Positions 8,364 to 16,737 of a stretch of DNA of 64,000 nucleotides are shown here, one piece after another. Numbering within the stretch: the stretch's first letter is position 1; every line of letters begins with the position of its first letter. The notes beneath the pieces were generated by a model, which had not been told where the DNA came from, made no database searches, and saw nothing but the letters and a program-made list of their open reading frames with translations. This DNA is from Planctomycetota bacterium (GTDB lineage: Bacteria > Planctomycetota > Phycisphaerae > Phycisphaerales > Phycisphaeraceae): NCBI GenBank assembly GCA_016350165.1, contig CP066225.1:4712001-4776000 (forward strand). Direction: 5' to 3'. The translations under genes were made by a program, and so were the position numbers.

Positions 8364-9662
8364 ATGAACAACATGATCATTAATCATATATTTAACAAAA
8401 CACTAGCTTTTTTAAGCTTAATTACAATAATTTTTTCCTCGCAGGCATTAAATGCACAAACGTCTGGCGATGCGCATGCTGGCCACGCACATGAAGTAGA
8501 GCAAGCAACATCAAATATCCAGCAAACGATTGTAGATAATCATACAGACGAAGAAGATCTACAAGCAGTGGACAATCACGATGAGCATGAAGATGAAATG
8601 GGTTTAACTCTCAGTGAAAAGCAGCTTGACGCCTTTGGGATTACGCTGAAACAGACTCGTCTAGGTAATCTGGCGCAAATCATTCGCTTACCCGGAGAAG
8701 TTGTTTTTAATCAAGATAATCTTGCTGAGATTCATCCAGTAGTTCCAGGCATAGCGCAGGCGGTTAACGTTACTGTTGGTGATAAAGTAAAAACGGGCCA
8801 AACATTGGTTGTATTGCAAAGTCGCGAACTTGCAGAAGCACGCAGTCAATATCTTGCCGCTCTTGCACGATTAGATTTACAAAAAGAAACCCTCAAACGA
8901 GATAAGGAATTGCATAAGCAAAACCTCATGGCCGACCGAACGCTTATGGTGAAAAAACAAGCTCTTCGTGAGGCAGAGATTGAACTTCAACTAGCGGACC
9001 AACAGCTGCACGCATATGGCTATACACACAAGCAAATTTTAAAAACAGATAAACTCAATGATAATGAACTAACTCATTATGATTTGCGTTCACCTATTGA
9101 TGGAATCGTTATCCAACGCACGATCACACGTGGGGAAATTTTTGGACCAGATGCGGATGAAGCTCCATTTGTAATCGCAAATACAGAAAGTGTGTGGGTT
9201 GATCTTGTTGTTTATCAAAAAGATTTGCCTCGTATAAAAACAGGCATGACCGTTGATATTGAGTTTGGCCATAATCTACCATCAGCTACAGGCGTAATAT
9301 CTTTCATTAGTCCAGCAATTGATGAGGATACGCGTACCGCAAAAGCACGTGTGATTCTAGATAATAAATCAAATCACTGGCGGCCAGGTCTTTTTGTAAC
9401 AGCTTATATCCATGACGAGGTAACGTCAGGTAATGTGATCGTGCCATTGGCCTCAATTCATGAGATTGGTGATGAATACGTTATTTTTGTAAAGCATGGA
9501 GATGAATTTGAACCAATCCATGTTGAACTTGGAAAGCAAAGCCAGACACACGTTCAGATATTAGCAGGTCTCAAGCCCGGCCAAACATATGTTTCATCCG
9601 GTGCATTTACACTTAAGGCGCAGATGCAAAAGGGCGCTTTCGGTGATGGGCATAACCACTAA
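8364..9662 (+). CDS. czcB: CzcB-like RND periplasmic adaptor with His-rich N-terminus
   Basis: This membrane-fusion protein bridges CzcA and CzcC. The 432-aa sequence begins with a signal peptide ending near LNAQ. A His/Asp/Glu-rich stretch follows (about residues 34-76, DAHAGHAHE, DNHDEHEDEMG) that could bind Zn, Co, Ni or Cd in the periplasm. The adaptor core then shows the lipoyl half-motif VTVGDKVKTGQTLVVLQS, a helical hairpin, DLRSPIDGIVIQRTITRGEI, and the beta-barrel FISPAIDEDTRTAKARV. It lies 29 nt after czcC and 21 nt before czcA. Unlike the CusB in this window, it has no CxMHP...CPxCGM metal-binding domain, which supports a different metal for this pump. Confidence 0.88.
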   Translation: MNNMIINHIFNKTLAFLSLITIIFSSQALNAQTSGDAHAGHAHEVEQATSNIQQTIVDNHTDEEDLQAVDNHDEHEDEMGLTLSEKQLDAFGITLKQTRLGNLAQIIRLPGEVVFNQDNLAEIHPVVPGIAQAVNVTVGDKVKTGQTLVVLQSRELAEARSQYLAALARLDLQKETLKRDKELHKQNLMADRTLMVKKQALREAEIELQLADQQLHAYGYTHKQILKTDKLNDNELTHYDLRSPIDGIVIQRTITRGEIFGPDADEAPFVIANTESVWVDLVVYQKDLPRIKTGMTVDIEFGHNLPSATGVISFISPAIDEDTRTAKARVILDNKSNHWRPGLFVTAYIHDEVTSGNVIVPLASIHEIGDEYVIFVKHGDEFEPIHVELGKQSQTHVQILAGLKPGQTYVSSGAFTLKAQMQKGAFGDGHNH

Positions 9663-9683
9663 AAGCTGAGAAAGGAAAGTGAA

Positions 9684-12600
9684 ATGAACAAAATTATTCA
9701 ATTTGCATTGCATCATCGGCTTTTGATGGTGTTAATGAGTGCTCTTCTAATTATTAGTGGCTATTGGAGCTACACAAAACTGCCCGTAGATGCGTTTCCA
9801 GACGTCTCTCCAAATCTTGTGCAGGTTTTCACTGTAACAGAAGGCCTAGCACCGGAAGAGATTGAGATGTACGTCACGTATCCAGTCGAAGCCGCGATGA
9901 ATGGCCTCCCCGGTGTCGAAAAAGTACGTTCAGTGTCAAACTTCGGTTTATCCGTTGTTAATATCTACTTTGAAGACGGTATGGATATATATTTCACTAG
10001 ACGTTTGGTTGGTGAACGTTTATCCGAAGCTCGCGAGCAAATTCCAGAAGGTTTTGGTGAACCAGAAATGGGGCCGATTTCTACTGGTATGGGACTCGTG
10101 CTCTTTTACTATCTTCACGATACTACCGGCCAATACTCGCTAGAAGATCTAAGATCTATTCAAGATTGGATCATTAAGCGCAAATTACAAACGGTATCAG
10201 GTGTTACAGAAGTTCTTGGCATCGGCGGTTATGAAAAACAATATCAAATCAATATTGCTCCAGATGCATTGCTACGTTACGACTTGACTCTAAACGATAT
10301 TATTGAGCGTATACAATCCAATAATCTTAATGTTGGTGCTCAGTATATTACTCAAAATAGTGAAGAACTTATCGTACGTTCAGTCGGGCTCGCAAGCAGC
10401 GTAAATGATTTGCAGAATATGGTCGTTAAATCGATTGATGGTACAGCCATCTATATTCGTGACGTTGCGATAGTCGAAGAGTCAGGCGCTCTTCGTCGTG
10501 GTCTGCAAACACTCAATGGTGAATCAGAAGTTGTCGCTGGTATGGTCGTAAAACTCTATGGCACAAACGCCTCAAGTGTTATCGAAGCTGTAGAGAATCA
10601 AATCATCGATATTAACAAGAATCTTCCTGATGGTATTGTTATTAAACCTTATTATCAGCAAAAAGAAATTGTAATGGCTTCTGTGCGTACTGTAACAGAA
10701 GCTCTAGTGACAGGTGTCATCCTTGTTACACTTATTCTTCTTGTGTTTATGGGTGGCTTCCGTGCCGCTTTGGTTGTTGCAATCTCAATACCTTTCTCGG
10801 TATTTTTTGCATTTATCGCAATGTACTATTACAACCTCTCTGCTAACCTCATGTCACTTGGCGGCCTTGCGATTGCGATCGGTATGATGGTCGACGGCAC
10901 AATCGTTATTGTTGAGAATGTAGATAGAACATTCAGATATGCGAAGCCAGATCAAACAAAATTACAGCTTGTAATTGAAGCATGTACTGAAGTAGGGCGG
11001 CCGATACTTTTTGCAATCATGATCATAATCATCGTGTTTTTACCACTCTTCACGCTACAAGGTGTCGAAGGAAAAACGTTTAGACCACTTGCATATGCTG
11101 TTGCGTTAGCAATGCTTGGATCATTGATCTTCGCGATCATTATGGCTCCTGTATTATGCTCTCTATTGATGAAGTATAACCCTAATCATCAGAAGAAAAA
11201 CAACGATAAGATTAATGAGCCATTTATCGTGCGTATAATTCACATTGCATATTTACCTATACTTCGTTTCTTTGTGGCTCAACGATGGATTGCTGTACTG
11301 GTAGCAGTAGGATTTCTTTTTGTAGGTGCCGCGATTTTTCCACGCCTTGGCTCAGAGTTTACGCCAAAACTTAAAGAAGGCACGATTGTCGTACGCCTAA
11401 CTATGGCTCCATCTATCTCTATGGAACAGAGTAAACTCAATACAATGATCGTCGAGAAATTGATTCTTGAAGTACCTGAGGTTATAGAAGTTACTTCACG
11501 TGTTGGTAGAGGAGAGGTAGGCGCGCATGCTGATCCAATTAATTCAGCTGAAATGTTTGTTGTTTTAAAAGATAAATCAGAATGGGATGTGCCTGGCAAT
11601 CAGGAGCGTATCGAATCGCTTATTCGTGAAAAGGTCGATAACTTGCCTGGCATACGTGCAGCTCTTACCCAGCCAATTGAAATGACGGTCGATGAACTCC
11701 TTGAAGGCGTACGTGCTGAATTAGCAATTAAATTGTTTGGTGATGACCTTAATATGCTAAAATCAAAGGCGGATGAGATCGCTGCCGTCGTTAATACGGT
11801 TAAGGGTGCTGTTGATATCCAAGTGGATCAGGTGTCTGGGACGCCTCAACTTCTTATCCGTCCTGATAGAGAGGCAGTTGCACGCTATGGTCTCAATATT
11901 GAAGATGTTCAGCGAACAATCAATGTAGCTGTCGGCGGCACAACGGTTGGGCAAGTTTTTGAAGGTGTAAGGAGGTTTGATATATATGTTCGTTATCAAG
12001 CAGATGTGCGTTCAACACCCGAACAGATCAATAATTTGCTAGTCACAACTCCCGATGGTATCAGGATACCATTAAGTGATCTTGCCAGTGTTGAACGTAT
12101 CGTTGGGCCTCGGCAGATTAAACGTGAGAACAATCAACGTTTCATTACGATTCAGTGTAACGTTGTTGATCGTGATATCGTTGGTTTTGTCGAGGAAGCA
12201 CAAAGTATTATTGATGCGAAAATCGATTTGCCAGTTGGTTACTCGACAACATGGGGAGGGCAATTCAGGCTTCAGCAGGAGGCTAACAAACGTCTACGGA
12301 TTGTGATACCTGTTACACTCTTGATTATTGCAATTATGCTGTTCTCATCCTTTGGCCTCATACGAAATGCGCTACTCATTCTATTCAATATCCCACTTGC
12401 TCTAGTTGGCGGTATCGTTGGTCTTTATATAACAGGTCAAAATCTTTCTGTCCCTGCATCTGTCGGATTTATCGCGCTCTTCGGTATTGCTCTAGAAAAC
12501 GGTATGGTACTTGTGACCTGTCTCAATCAGCTCAGAGAGCAGGGCACTGATGTTGATGAAGCTTCAATCAAAGGGGCTTCTATGCGTGTTCGTGCAGTGC

Positions 12601-12821
12601 TTATGACAGCCATTACTACTGCATTGGGTTTAATACCACTACTTATCGCGACGGGTACAGGAAGTGAAGTTCAGAAACCACTTGCTACAGTTGTAATTGC
12701 AGGTCTAGTTACTTCGACGTTCCTAACGTTGCTCGTGATCCCATCACTTTACAAATGGTTCTCACCAAAGAATATTAAGGTAGAAACAAGAAAGAGCTAC
12801 GAATCCATAGTAGCATCGTGA
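9684..12821 (+). CDS. czcA: CzcA-like heavy-metal efflux RND transporter
   Basis: This full-length (1045 aa) RND pump exports cations across the inner membrane using the proton gradient. It has the expected 12-TM/two large periplasmic loop architecture: TM1 at the N-terminus, the KLPVDAFPDVSPN entry typical of HME-RND proteins, TM2-6 around residues 335-490, a second loop, and TM8-12 at the C-terminus. The TM4 proton-relay segment reads AIAIGMMVDGTIVIVEN (about residues 395-412). It has VDG, where Cu/Ag CusA pumps normally have VDA, and AIG where classical CzcA has DFG. The substrate is therefore a divalent cation more likely than Cu/Ag, but unproven. It is the last gene of the operon, followed by a strong terminator. 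Confidence 0.9.
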   Translation: MNKIIQFALHHRLLMVLMSALLIISGYWSYTKLPVDAFPDVSPNLVQVFTVTEGLAPEEIEMYVTYPVEAAMNGLPGVEKVRSVSNFGLSVVNIYFEDGMDIYFTRRLVGERLSEAREQIPEGFGEPEMGPISTGMGLVLFYYLHDTTGQYSLEDLRSIQDWIIKRKLQTVSGVTEVLGIGGYEKQYQINIAPDALLRYDLTLNDIIERIQSNNLNVGAQYITQNSEELIVRSVGLASSVNDLQNMVVKSIDGTAIYIRDVAIVEESGALRRGLQTLNGESEVVAGMVVKLYGTNASSVIEAVENQIIDINKNLPDGIVIKPYYQQKEIVMASVRTVTEALVTGVILVTLILLVFMGGFRAALVVAISIPFSVFFAFIAMYYYNLSANLMSLGGLAIAIGMMVDGTIVIVENVDRTFRYAKPDQTKLQLVIEACTEVGRPILFAIMIIIIVFLPLFTLQGVEGKTFRPLAYAVALAMLGSLIFAIIMAPVLCSLLMKYNPNHQKKNNDKINEPFIVRIIHIAYLPILRFFVAQRWIAVLVAVGFLFVGAAIFPRLGSEFTPKLKEGTIVVRLTMAPSISMEQSKLNTMIVEKLILEVPEVIEVTSRVGRGEVGAHADPINSAEMFVVLKDKSEWDVPGNQERIESLIREKVDNLPGIRAALTQPIEMTVDELLEGVRAELAIKLFGDDLNMLKSKADEIAAVVNTVKGAVDIQVDQVSGTPQLLIRPDREAVARYGLNIEDVQRTINVAVGGTTVGQVFEGVRRFDIYVRYQADVRSTPEQINNLLVTTPDGIRIPLSDLASVERIVGPRQIKRENNQRFITIQCNVVDRDIVGFVEEAQSIIDAKIDLPVGYSTTWGGQFRLQQEANKRLRIVIPVTLLIIAIMLFSSFGLIRNALLILFNIPLALVGGIVGLYITGQNLSVPASVGFIALFGIALENGMVLVTCLNQLREQGTDVDEASIKGASMRVRAVLMTAITTALGLIPLLIATGTGSEVQKPLATVVIAGLVTSTFLTLLVIPSLYKWFSPKNIKVETRKSYESIVAS

Positions 12822-12849
12822 TATTGAGGTATCTATAAAAACACACAGG

Positions 12850-12886
12850 CTGCAGTATCCATTAGCCAAGGTACTGCAGTTTTTTA
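12850..12886 (+). terminator. Intrinsic terminator of the czcCBA operon
   Basis: CTGCAGTA(T)CC pairs with GGTACTGCAG (one bulged base) around a 9-nt loop and is followed by six T. It lies 28 nt after the czcA stop. Confidence 0.85.
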
Positions 12887-13048
12887 TACAAAGGTATATA
12901 CTCTCTCATTATTGTTATAGCGACTATGGTTTTGTTGTAGCCTCGTTCTAGCGCTGGTAAGCGTAACATGATCTTCTACGCTCGTCGCAAGAAGGCCATA
13001 GTGCTGTTTTGAACTGTAAGTCGATGCAGAGAACATAGATATGAAAAA

Positions 13049-13121
13049 AGCCACCCATCGGAATCGAACCGACAACCTGCGGTTTACAAAACCGCTGCTC
13101 TGCCAATTGAGCTAGGGTGGC
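13049..13121 (-). tRNA. tRNA-Thr(TGT)
   Basis: A complete cloverleaf reads on the minus strand: acceptor GCCACCC/GGGTGGC, D-arm GCTC/GAGC, anticodon stem GCGGT/ACCGC with loop TTTGTAA (anticodon TGT), and a TTCGATT T-loop. CCA is not encoded; a T-run follows directly and may terminate transcription. It lies about 110 nt from the left att copy of the tandem elements and was probably the direct neighbour of tRNA-Thr(CGT) before integration. Confidence 0.95.
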
Positions 13122-13230
13122 ACCGAGGCGTTAATGCCTTGGGGTCAATATATTAGCGAAAAATAATCACTTGGCAAGTGCCCCATTATCTTTGGGGATT
13201 GTTCAAGCAACCAATCTTTATCTGCGCACG

Positions 13231-13277
13231 AAAAAAGCCACCCATCGGATTCGAACCGACGACCTATGCTTTACGAA
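13231..13277. repeat. att copy 1: 3' half of tRNA-Thr(CGT), left end of element A
   Basis: This copy matches the 3' half of tRNA-Thr(CGT) at 35,801 from the acceptor end through the T-arm into the anticodon loop (41 nt of tRNA plus three flanking A). Identity stops at TTACGAA. The 5' half of a tRNA is absent, so it is a displaced att remnant and not a gene. Confidence 0.9.
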
Positions 13278-13347
13278 CCCAATTGGCGAAAAGGCCGAAA
13301 ATCGCCACAAGTCATTGTAAACCAAAACATTATAGTAAATATTAACG

Positions 13348-14463
13348 TTAAGGTCTAAGGCCTGCTTGCGCCGTGCTTACGTTGAGCTCTGAACGAGGTG
13401 TTTTACTAGACTTCAATGTTCCGCTAAAAGTCAGCGGTGTAAAGCCGAAGTGGTCGCTGATGTTTCCGTGGCGTATATACAGCTTTCCAGTATTAAGTGT
13501 GGGATTGAAATCGTAAACGCGATACATTGCATAATTCGCGCTTTCTCTTTCAGAGAATGCTTGCTCATTGATCGTGATATAGATATCAGCGTGCGGGCCG
13601 CCTTTGGTCGTTTTGACTTCGATGTAAAGTGGGTCGCCATTCTCCTTGTACGAATGAATGTCAAAACCTGTACCGTCTCCTTCGAGCATAGATGTGTGTG
13701 TGATCTTTTGAGCTAGTTCAGGTTGTCCCGCTTTTGTAAGGCGATCTCGCTCGTATTCGAGAACTAATTTTTCCCCTTGCAAGCCAATTATCCTGTTCGC
13801 CTTATTTCGAGCATCGTAGTCAATTTTGACAGCACGATTGACGGTATTACTGTTTTGGGAGGTATGCCCCTGAGGACGAGGTGATATATCCTCTAATACA
13901 AGTATATTTTGAACAGTGGAGGATTGAGGGGGCAGGTTATTATCATTTAGATCAGGATGATTGGGGAAAGGCTCGATGGCCGCTAATACTTCCTTAGGCG
14001 GATTGAAATTTAGGATTTGCCATTGAAAAGAAACAGGATTCGTCTTTGTAGGTTTGTGGTTAATGTAAGCCAGCTTGCCCATGTAAAAAAAACGTTGCTT
14101 AATGCTCTTCTTGTAACTTTCCTCATAATTTTGGCATAAGAATAAATGGATATTATTTTTGTGGTGATCGTGGCCGATGAAATCCTTGATGTAAGGGCTA
14201 GTGAAATCATGTCGGTCTTGGGAATCCCATGTCAATACGCCATCCGGCTTAAGACTATTAATGTATCTTTCGGATTCTAATGAAGTCATAAATACATAAT
14301 CGCCTTTTGCGCGTGAGGGTTTAGCAATGCCCGACATAGCCCATGGTCCCCCTTTAGAGGGCTCTTCGTTCGGTTTGAAAATGCGTTGGATATCGTCACG
14401 TGTATACGTTTCATATCGCTTTAATGGTTTGATTTTATGCTCAGGTGTCATGCTTAATACCAC
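13348..14463 (-). CDS. DUF3427-like / DUF3883 nuclease-like protein in the retron operon
   Basis: The 371-aa protein has two parts. Residues about 15-155 resemble the DUF3427 domain seen at the C-terminus of some defence helicases (YTRDDIQRIF, GVLTWDSQDRHDFTSP, NIHLFLC, FFYMGKLAY). Residues about 215-340 match DUF3883, with the PD-(D/E)xK-like signature GDGTGFD268 ... LYIE282VK284TT. This suggests a DNA- or nucleotide-cleaving effector or a modified-DNA binder. The start is GTG at 14463 or ATG at 14451; neither has a strong Shine-Dalgarno. It is the last gene of the leftward operon ncRNA, RT-TIR, 104-aa protein, this protein. A helicase-free DUF3427-DUF3883 pairing next to a retron is not an arrangement I know as described. 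Confidence 0.7.
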   Translation of the reverse strand: MVLSMTPEHKIKPLKRYETYTRDDIQRIFKPNEEPSKGGPWAMSGIAKPSRAKGDYVFMTSLESERYINSLKPDGVLTWDSQDRHDFTSPYIKDFIGHDHHKNNIHLFLCQNYEESYKKSIKQRFFYMGKLAYINHKPTKTNPVSFQWQILNFNPPKEVLAAIEPFPNHPDLNDNNLPPQSSTVQNILVLEDISPRPQGHTSQNSNTVNRAVKIDYDARNKANRIIGLQGEKLVLEYERDRLTKAGQPELAQKITHTSMLEGDGTGFDIHSYKENGDPLYIEVKTTKGGPHADIYITINEQAFSERESANYAMYRVYDFNPTLNTGKLYIRHGNISDHFGFTPLTFSGTLKSSKTPRSELNVSTAQAGLRP

Positions 14464-14552
14464 TTCGTGAGAATCAAATTTACCTCCTTGTCGCTAAACA
14501 GGGAGGTATATATATCGTTATATTGTTATTTCAATTGCGCCGACAATTTTGT

Positions 14553-14867
14553 CTATTTTTTTGATGTATTTTTAATAGTTTGAGATAAATTATCCAATTT
14601 TTCAGTTTGTTCAATGCCACATTTCTCGATTATATTCTTCATGTTCTCAGTTACATGTACAATTTGATCGATTGACATTCTCGTGTCGCTCAGTTCCGAT
14701 GAGTTCGAGTGGATTGCTGATTGAATATTGTCAAGTTTGTTTGCCAGCTCCTTAAGTGTGGCAATAAGCAGAACATCCTTAGGTTCACATGCAATGTTGT
14801 GTGGTACGCCTTCGTGTTCGATTTGCGCTCGGATAATTCCATGATCATTGATGATTTTTACTTCCAT
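14553..14867 (-). CDS. Small coiled-coil protein between RT-TIR and the nuclease-like gene
   Basis: This 104-aa protein of unknown function has an N-terminal beta-like part (MEVKIINDHGIIRAQIEHEG) followed by a long heptad-like helix (about residues 33-100, with LKELANKLDNIQSAI and VTENMKNIIEKCGIEQTEKL). GAAAGGG lies 6 nt before the ATG, supporting real translation. It is 46 nt after the RT-TIR gene and 89 nt before the nuclease-like gene, all on one strand, so it probably acts in the same system as a scaffold, inhibitor or assembly factor. This is inference from position. Confidence 0.6.
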   Translation of the reverse strand: MEVKIINDHGIIRAQIEHEGVPHNIACEPKDVLLIATLKELANKLDNIQSAIHSNSSELSDTRMSIDQIVHVTENMKNIIEKCGIEQTEKLDNLSQTIKNTSKK

Positions 14868-14913
14868 GTTTGCCCTTTCGTTAGCAATGTCTAAACAGTC
14901 TGTCGGTTATGAA

Positions 14914-16500
14914 TTATGAGATGACCGTTCCAATAGAGTCTGCAATTTCTTGAGCTGCGGCATCGGGGTCGCCTTCCCATTTATGATATCGTTTGTCGCT
15001 GAGTAGAGGCCATTTGTCTAATATTGTCTGTATTTCATATTTATTCCCAGCCATGATTGGAATAATTTTACCATTGCCATCAGATGCAATGTGCCTTGCA
15101 AGGACTGCTTGTAACTCATGTTTAGGCCACGATTTTTCTACTGAATGTGAAGAGAGAATCGCAATGATATGTTTTGATTGGCCTAGAGCATGATTGATTT
15201 TTTCAATGAATGAGTCCCCTATTTTGATGTACTTTTCATCAATGAAAACATTCAGGCCGATCTTTGTGAGATGCTCATGTAACGGAGTTGCAATCTCGTT
15301 CTTATCTTCACTGGCATGGATAATGAAAAGGTCAAATTTCTGTCTCATCTTTACGGCTTCCTTAATAAATGTAGGTGGTTCGGGATCAATTTTTGACATT
15401 GATAGGCAGAAATCTAAATAACACACGTCAGTTTTCCCACGAACCATTCTTAGAAATGAAAGTTTACCGTAGAGAACATTAAGGAAGTATTCCGCATGGT
15501 TGTTAACTTCACAGTTTTTGTAGGGTGCGCGATATTTCTCAATATACTCAATGCCAGCCAGCTCCGGTCCAAATTTTCGGATCGCATGGATCATTGCTCG
15601 TATTTGGCGAATAAATTTGCGATTGACATTTGTGAACTCATTGACAGTAAGTCCAGTGACTTCCTGTCTCTGACGTTTTGAAAAGAGCCGATTCTTATTT
15701 GTGTTTATCGTGAATCCAGATTTTGTAATTGCGTGCACGAGTAAAGGGCCAAGCGTGATGTTCTCAGGTTCTAAGCCAGATTTATATTGGCCTTCCTTGT
15801 GTTGTTCTTGATCATCTCCTGAGTATTTATCCAAGATTGCAATATGTTTGGGAAATGTACAATATCTGTATGAAAATGTGATATCGTCAGCGTATCGGCT
15901 GTACTTCAAATTGTATTTATTGGCTATGTTGATTAGCTTTCGATCTAGTTTGAAAGCGATCATATTGGAGATGACAGGTGATGTGCATGCCCCTTGTGGA
16001 AGTACGCCATCTTTAGTCACAAGGTGGGCGAGGGTAGTCGATGCATTTTCACCTGCCCCGAAGCTCATGAATAATCCCCGAACACGTCCGAAATGGATGG
16101 ACGTGTAAAAGTCTTCGAGATCAATATTTAAAACCCACCTAGACTGTTTTTTGTGTATGTTGGCGCCGCCGACCACTGATCTTTTATTTACAAAGCCGAA
16201 AACGCAATCTTTGGGTTGATATACGGCGTCTAGGATTGTTTTAAATTTCTGCTGAAGAATGGAAATATTTTTTGGAGGCGCAGAAATCTGGCGTGGTTTG
16301 CCATTTTTTTTGGGTATTTCAAAATCTTTATAACCTGAGTGCCCTGGGTACTTATAAAGCCATCTTTTTAAATGGCCAGGGTGAACTTCGAGCAATTCAG
16401 CCACATCACCAAATGTATGGGCGGCTTTGAATAGCTTGACCGAATCTTCAGTTGGCCGCACTAATTCTGTTGTTGGCTTAGCTATTTTCGGATATCGCAT
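14914..16500 (-). CDS. Retron reverse transcriptase fused to a C-terminal TIR domain
   Basis: The 528-aa fusion has an RT at about residues 60-320 with motif A NIDLEDFYTSI (D127), QG motif GVLPQGACTSP (169-170), catalytic YADD (203-206), and the retron hallmarks AxxH (113-116, in place of NAxxH) and VTG (281-283). A TIR domain follows at about 388-525 with FDLFIIHASEDK, VFIDEKYIKIGDSF and SWPKHELQAVL, where E462 is the expected catalytic glutamate for NAD cleavage. In known retron defence systems the RT and its msDNA guard a toxic effector; here the effector is fused. The ATG at 16500 lies 3 nt after the ncRNA a2 arm, whose AGGGG can serve as the Shine-Dalgarno. The first ~60 residues include an HTH-like segment. 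RT-TIR fusions are known among retron systems. Confidence 0.92.
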   Translation of the reverse strand: MRYPKIAKPTTELVRPTEDSVKLFKAAHTFGDVAELLEVHPGHLKRWLYKYPGHSGYKDFEIPKKNGKPRQISAPPKNISILQQKFKTILDAVYQPKDCVFGFVNKRSVVGGANIHKKQSRWVLNIDLEDFYTSIHFGRVRGLFMSFGAGENASTTLAHLVTKDGVLPQGACTSPVISNMIAFKLDRKLINIANKYNLKYSRYADDITFSYRYCTFPKHIAILDKYSGDDQEQHKEGQYKSGLEPENITLGPLLVHAITKSGFTINTNKNRLFSKRQRQEVTGLTVNEFTNVNRKFIRQIRAMIHAIRKFGPELAGIEYIEKYRAPYKNCEVNNHAEYFLNVLYGKLSFLRMVRGKTDVCYLDFCLSMSKIDPEPPTFIKEAVKMRQKFDLFIIHASEDKNEIATPLHEHLTKIGLNVFIDEKYIKIGDSFIEKINHALGQSKHIIAILSSHSVEKSWPKHELQAVLARHIASDGNGKIIPIMAGNKYEIQTILDKWPLLSDKRYHKWEGDPDAAAQEIADSIGTVIS

Positions 16501-16503
16501 AAA

Positions 16504-16651
16504 AAGCCCCTAGATCATCTTTCCTTTTGCCAACGACGCAACGACACAACATAATGACGTAGCGAATATTGATGATCGTCGTAACGCATATAGAAGAACA
16601 TTACAATGGGTAGCCGCGGGATCGACGGCCATACTGAAGATCTAGGGGCTT
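16504..16651 (-). ncRNA. Retron msr-msd ncRNA candidate
   Basis: On the RT strand, AAGCCCCTAGATC (16651-16639) and its exact complement GATCTAGGGGCTT (16516-16504) form 13-bp outer arms equivalent to retron a1/a2, directly upstream of the RT start. Between them lie a short stem GGCCG/CGGCT (one G-U) early, as in msr, and a long imperfect hairpin later, as in msd, with CGTTACGAC (16586-16578) pairing CGTTGCG-type GTCGTTGCG (16545-16537) at 8 of 9 positions. The length (148 nt) and position are typical for retrons. The branching guanosine cannot be fixed from sequence. Confidence 0.8.
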
Positions 16652-16737
16652 ATAATCATAGTACTGAGAGAAAATGTTTACGCAAGTGAATTGTGTGTAC
16701 TTGTGTAGGTGTTAAAGTGGTAGTAATTTAAGATTCT

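Noticed and set aside
13231-13320. A second tRNA gene next to tRNA-Thr(TGT)
   Set aside because: Only the 3' half of tRNA-Thr(CGT) is present; the D-arm and 5' acceptor strand are missing. It is an att remnant.
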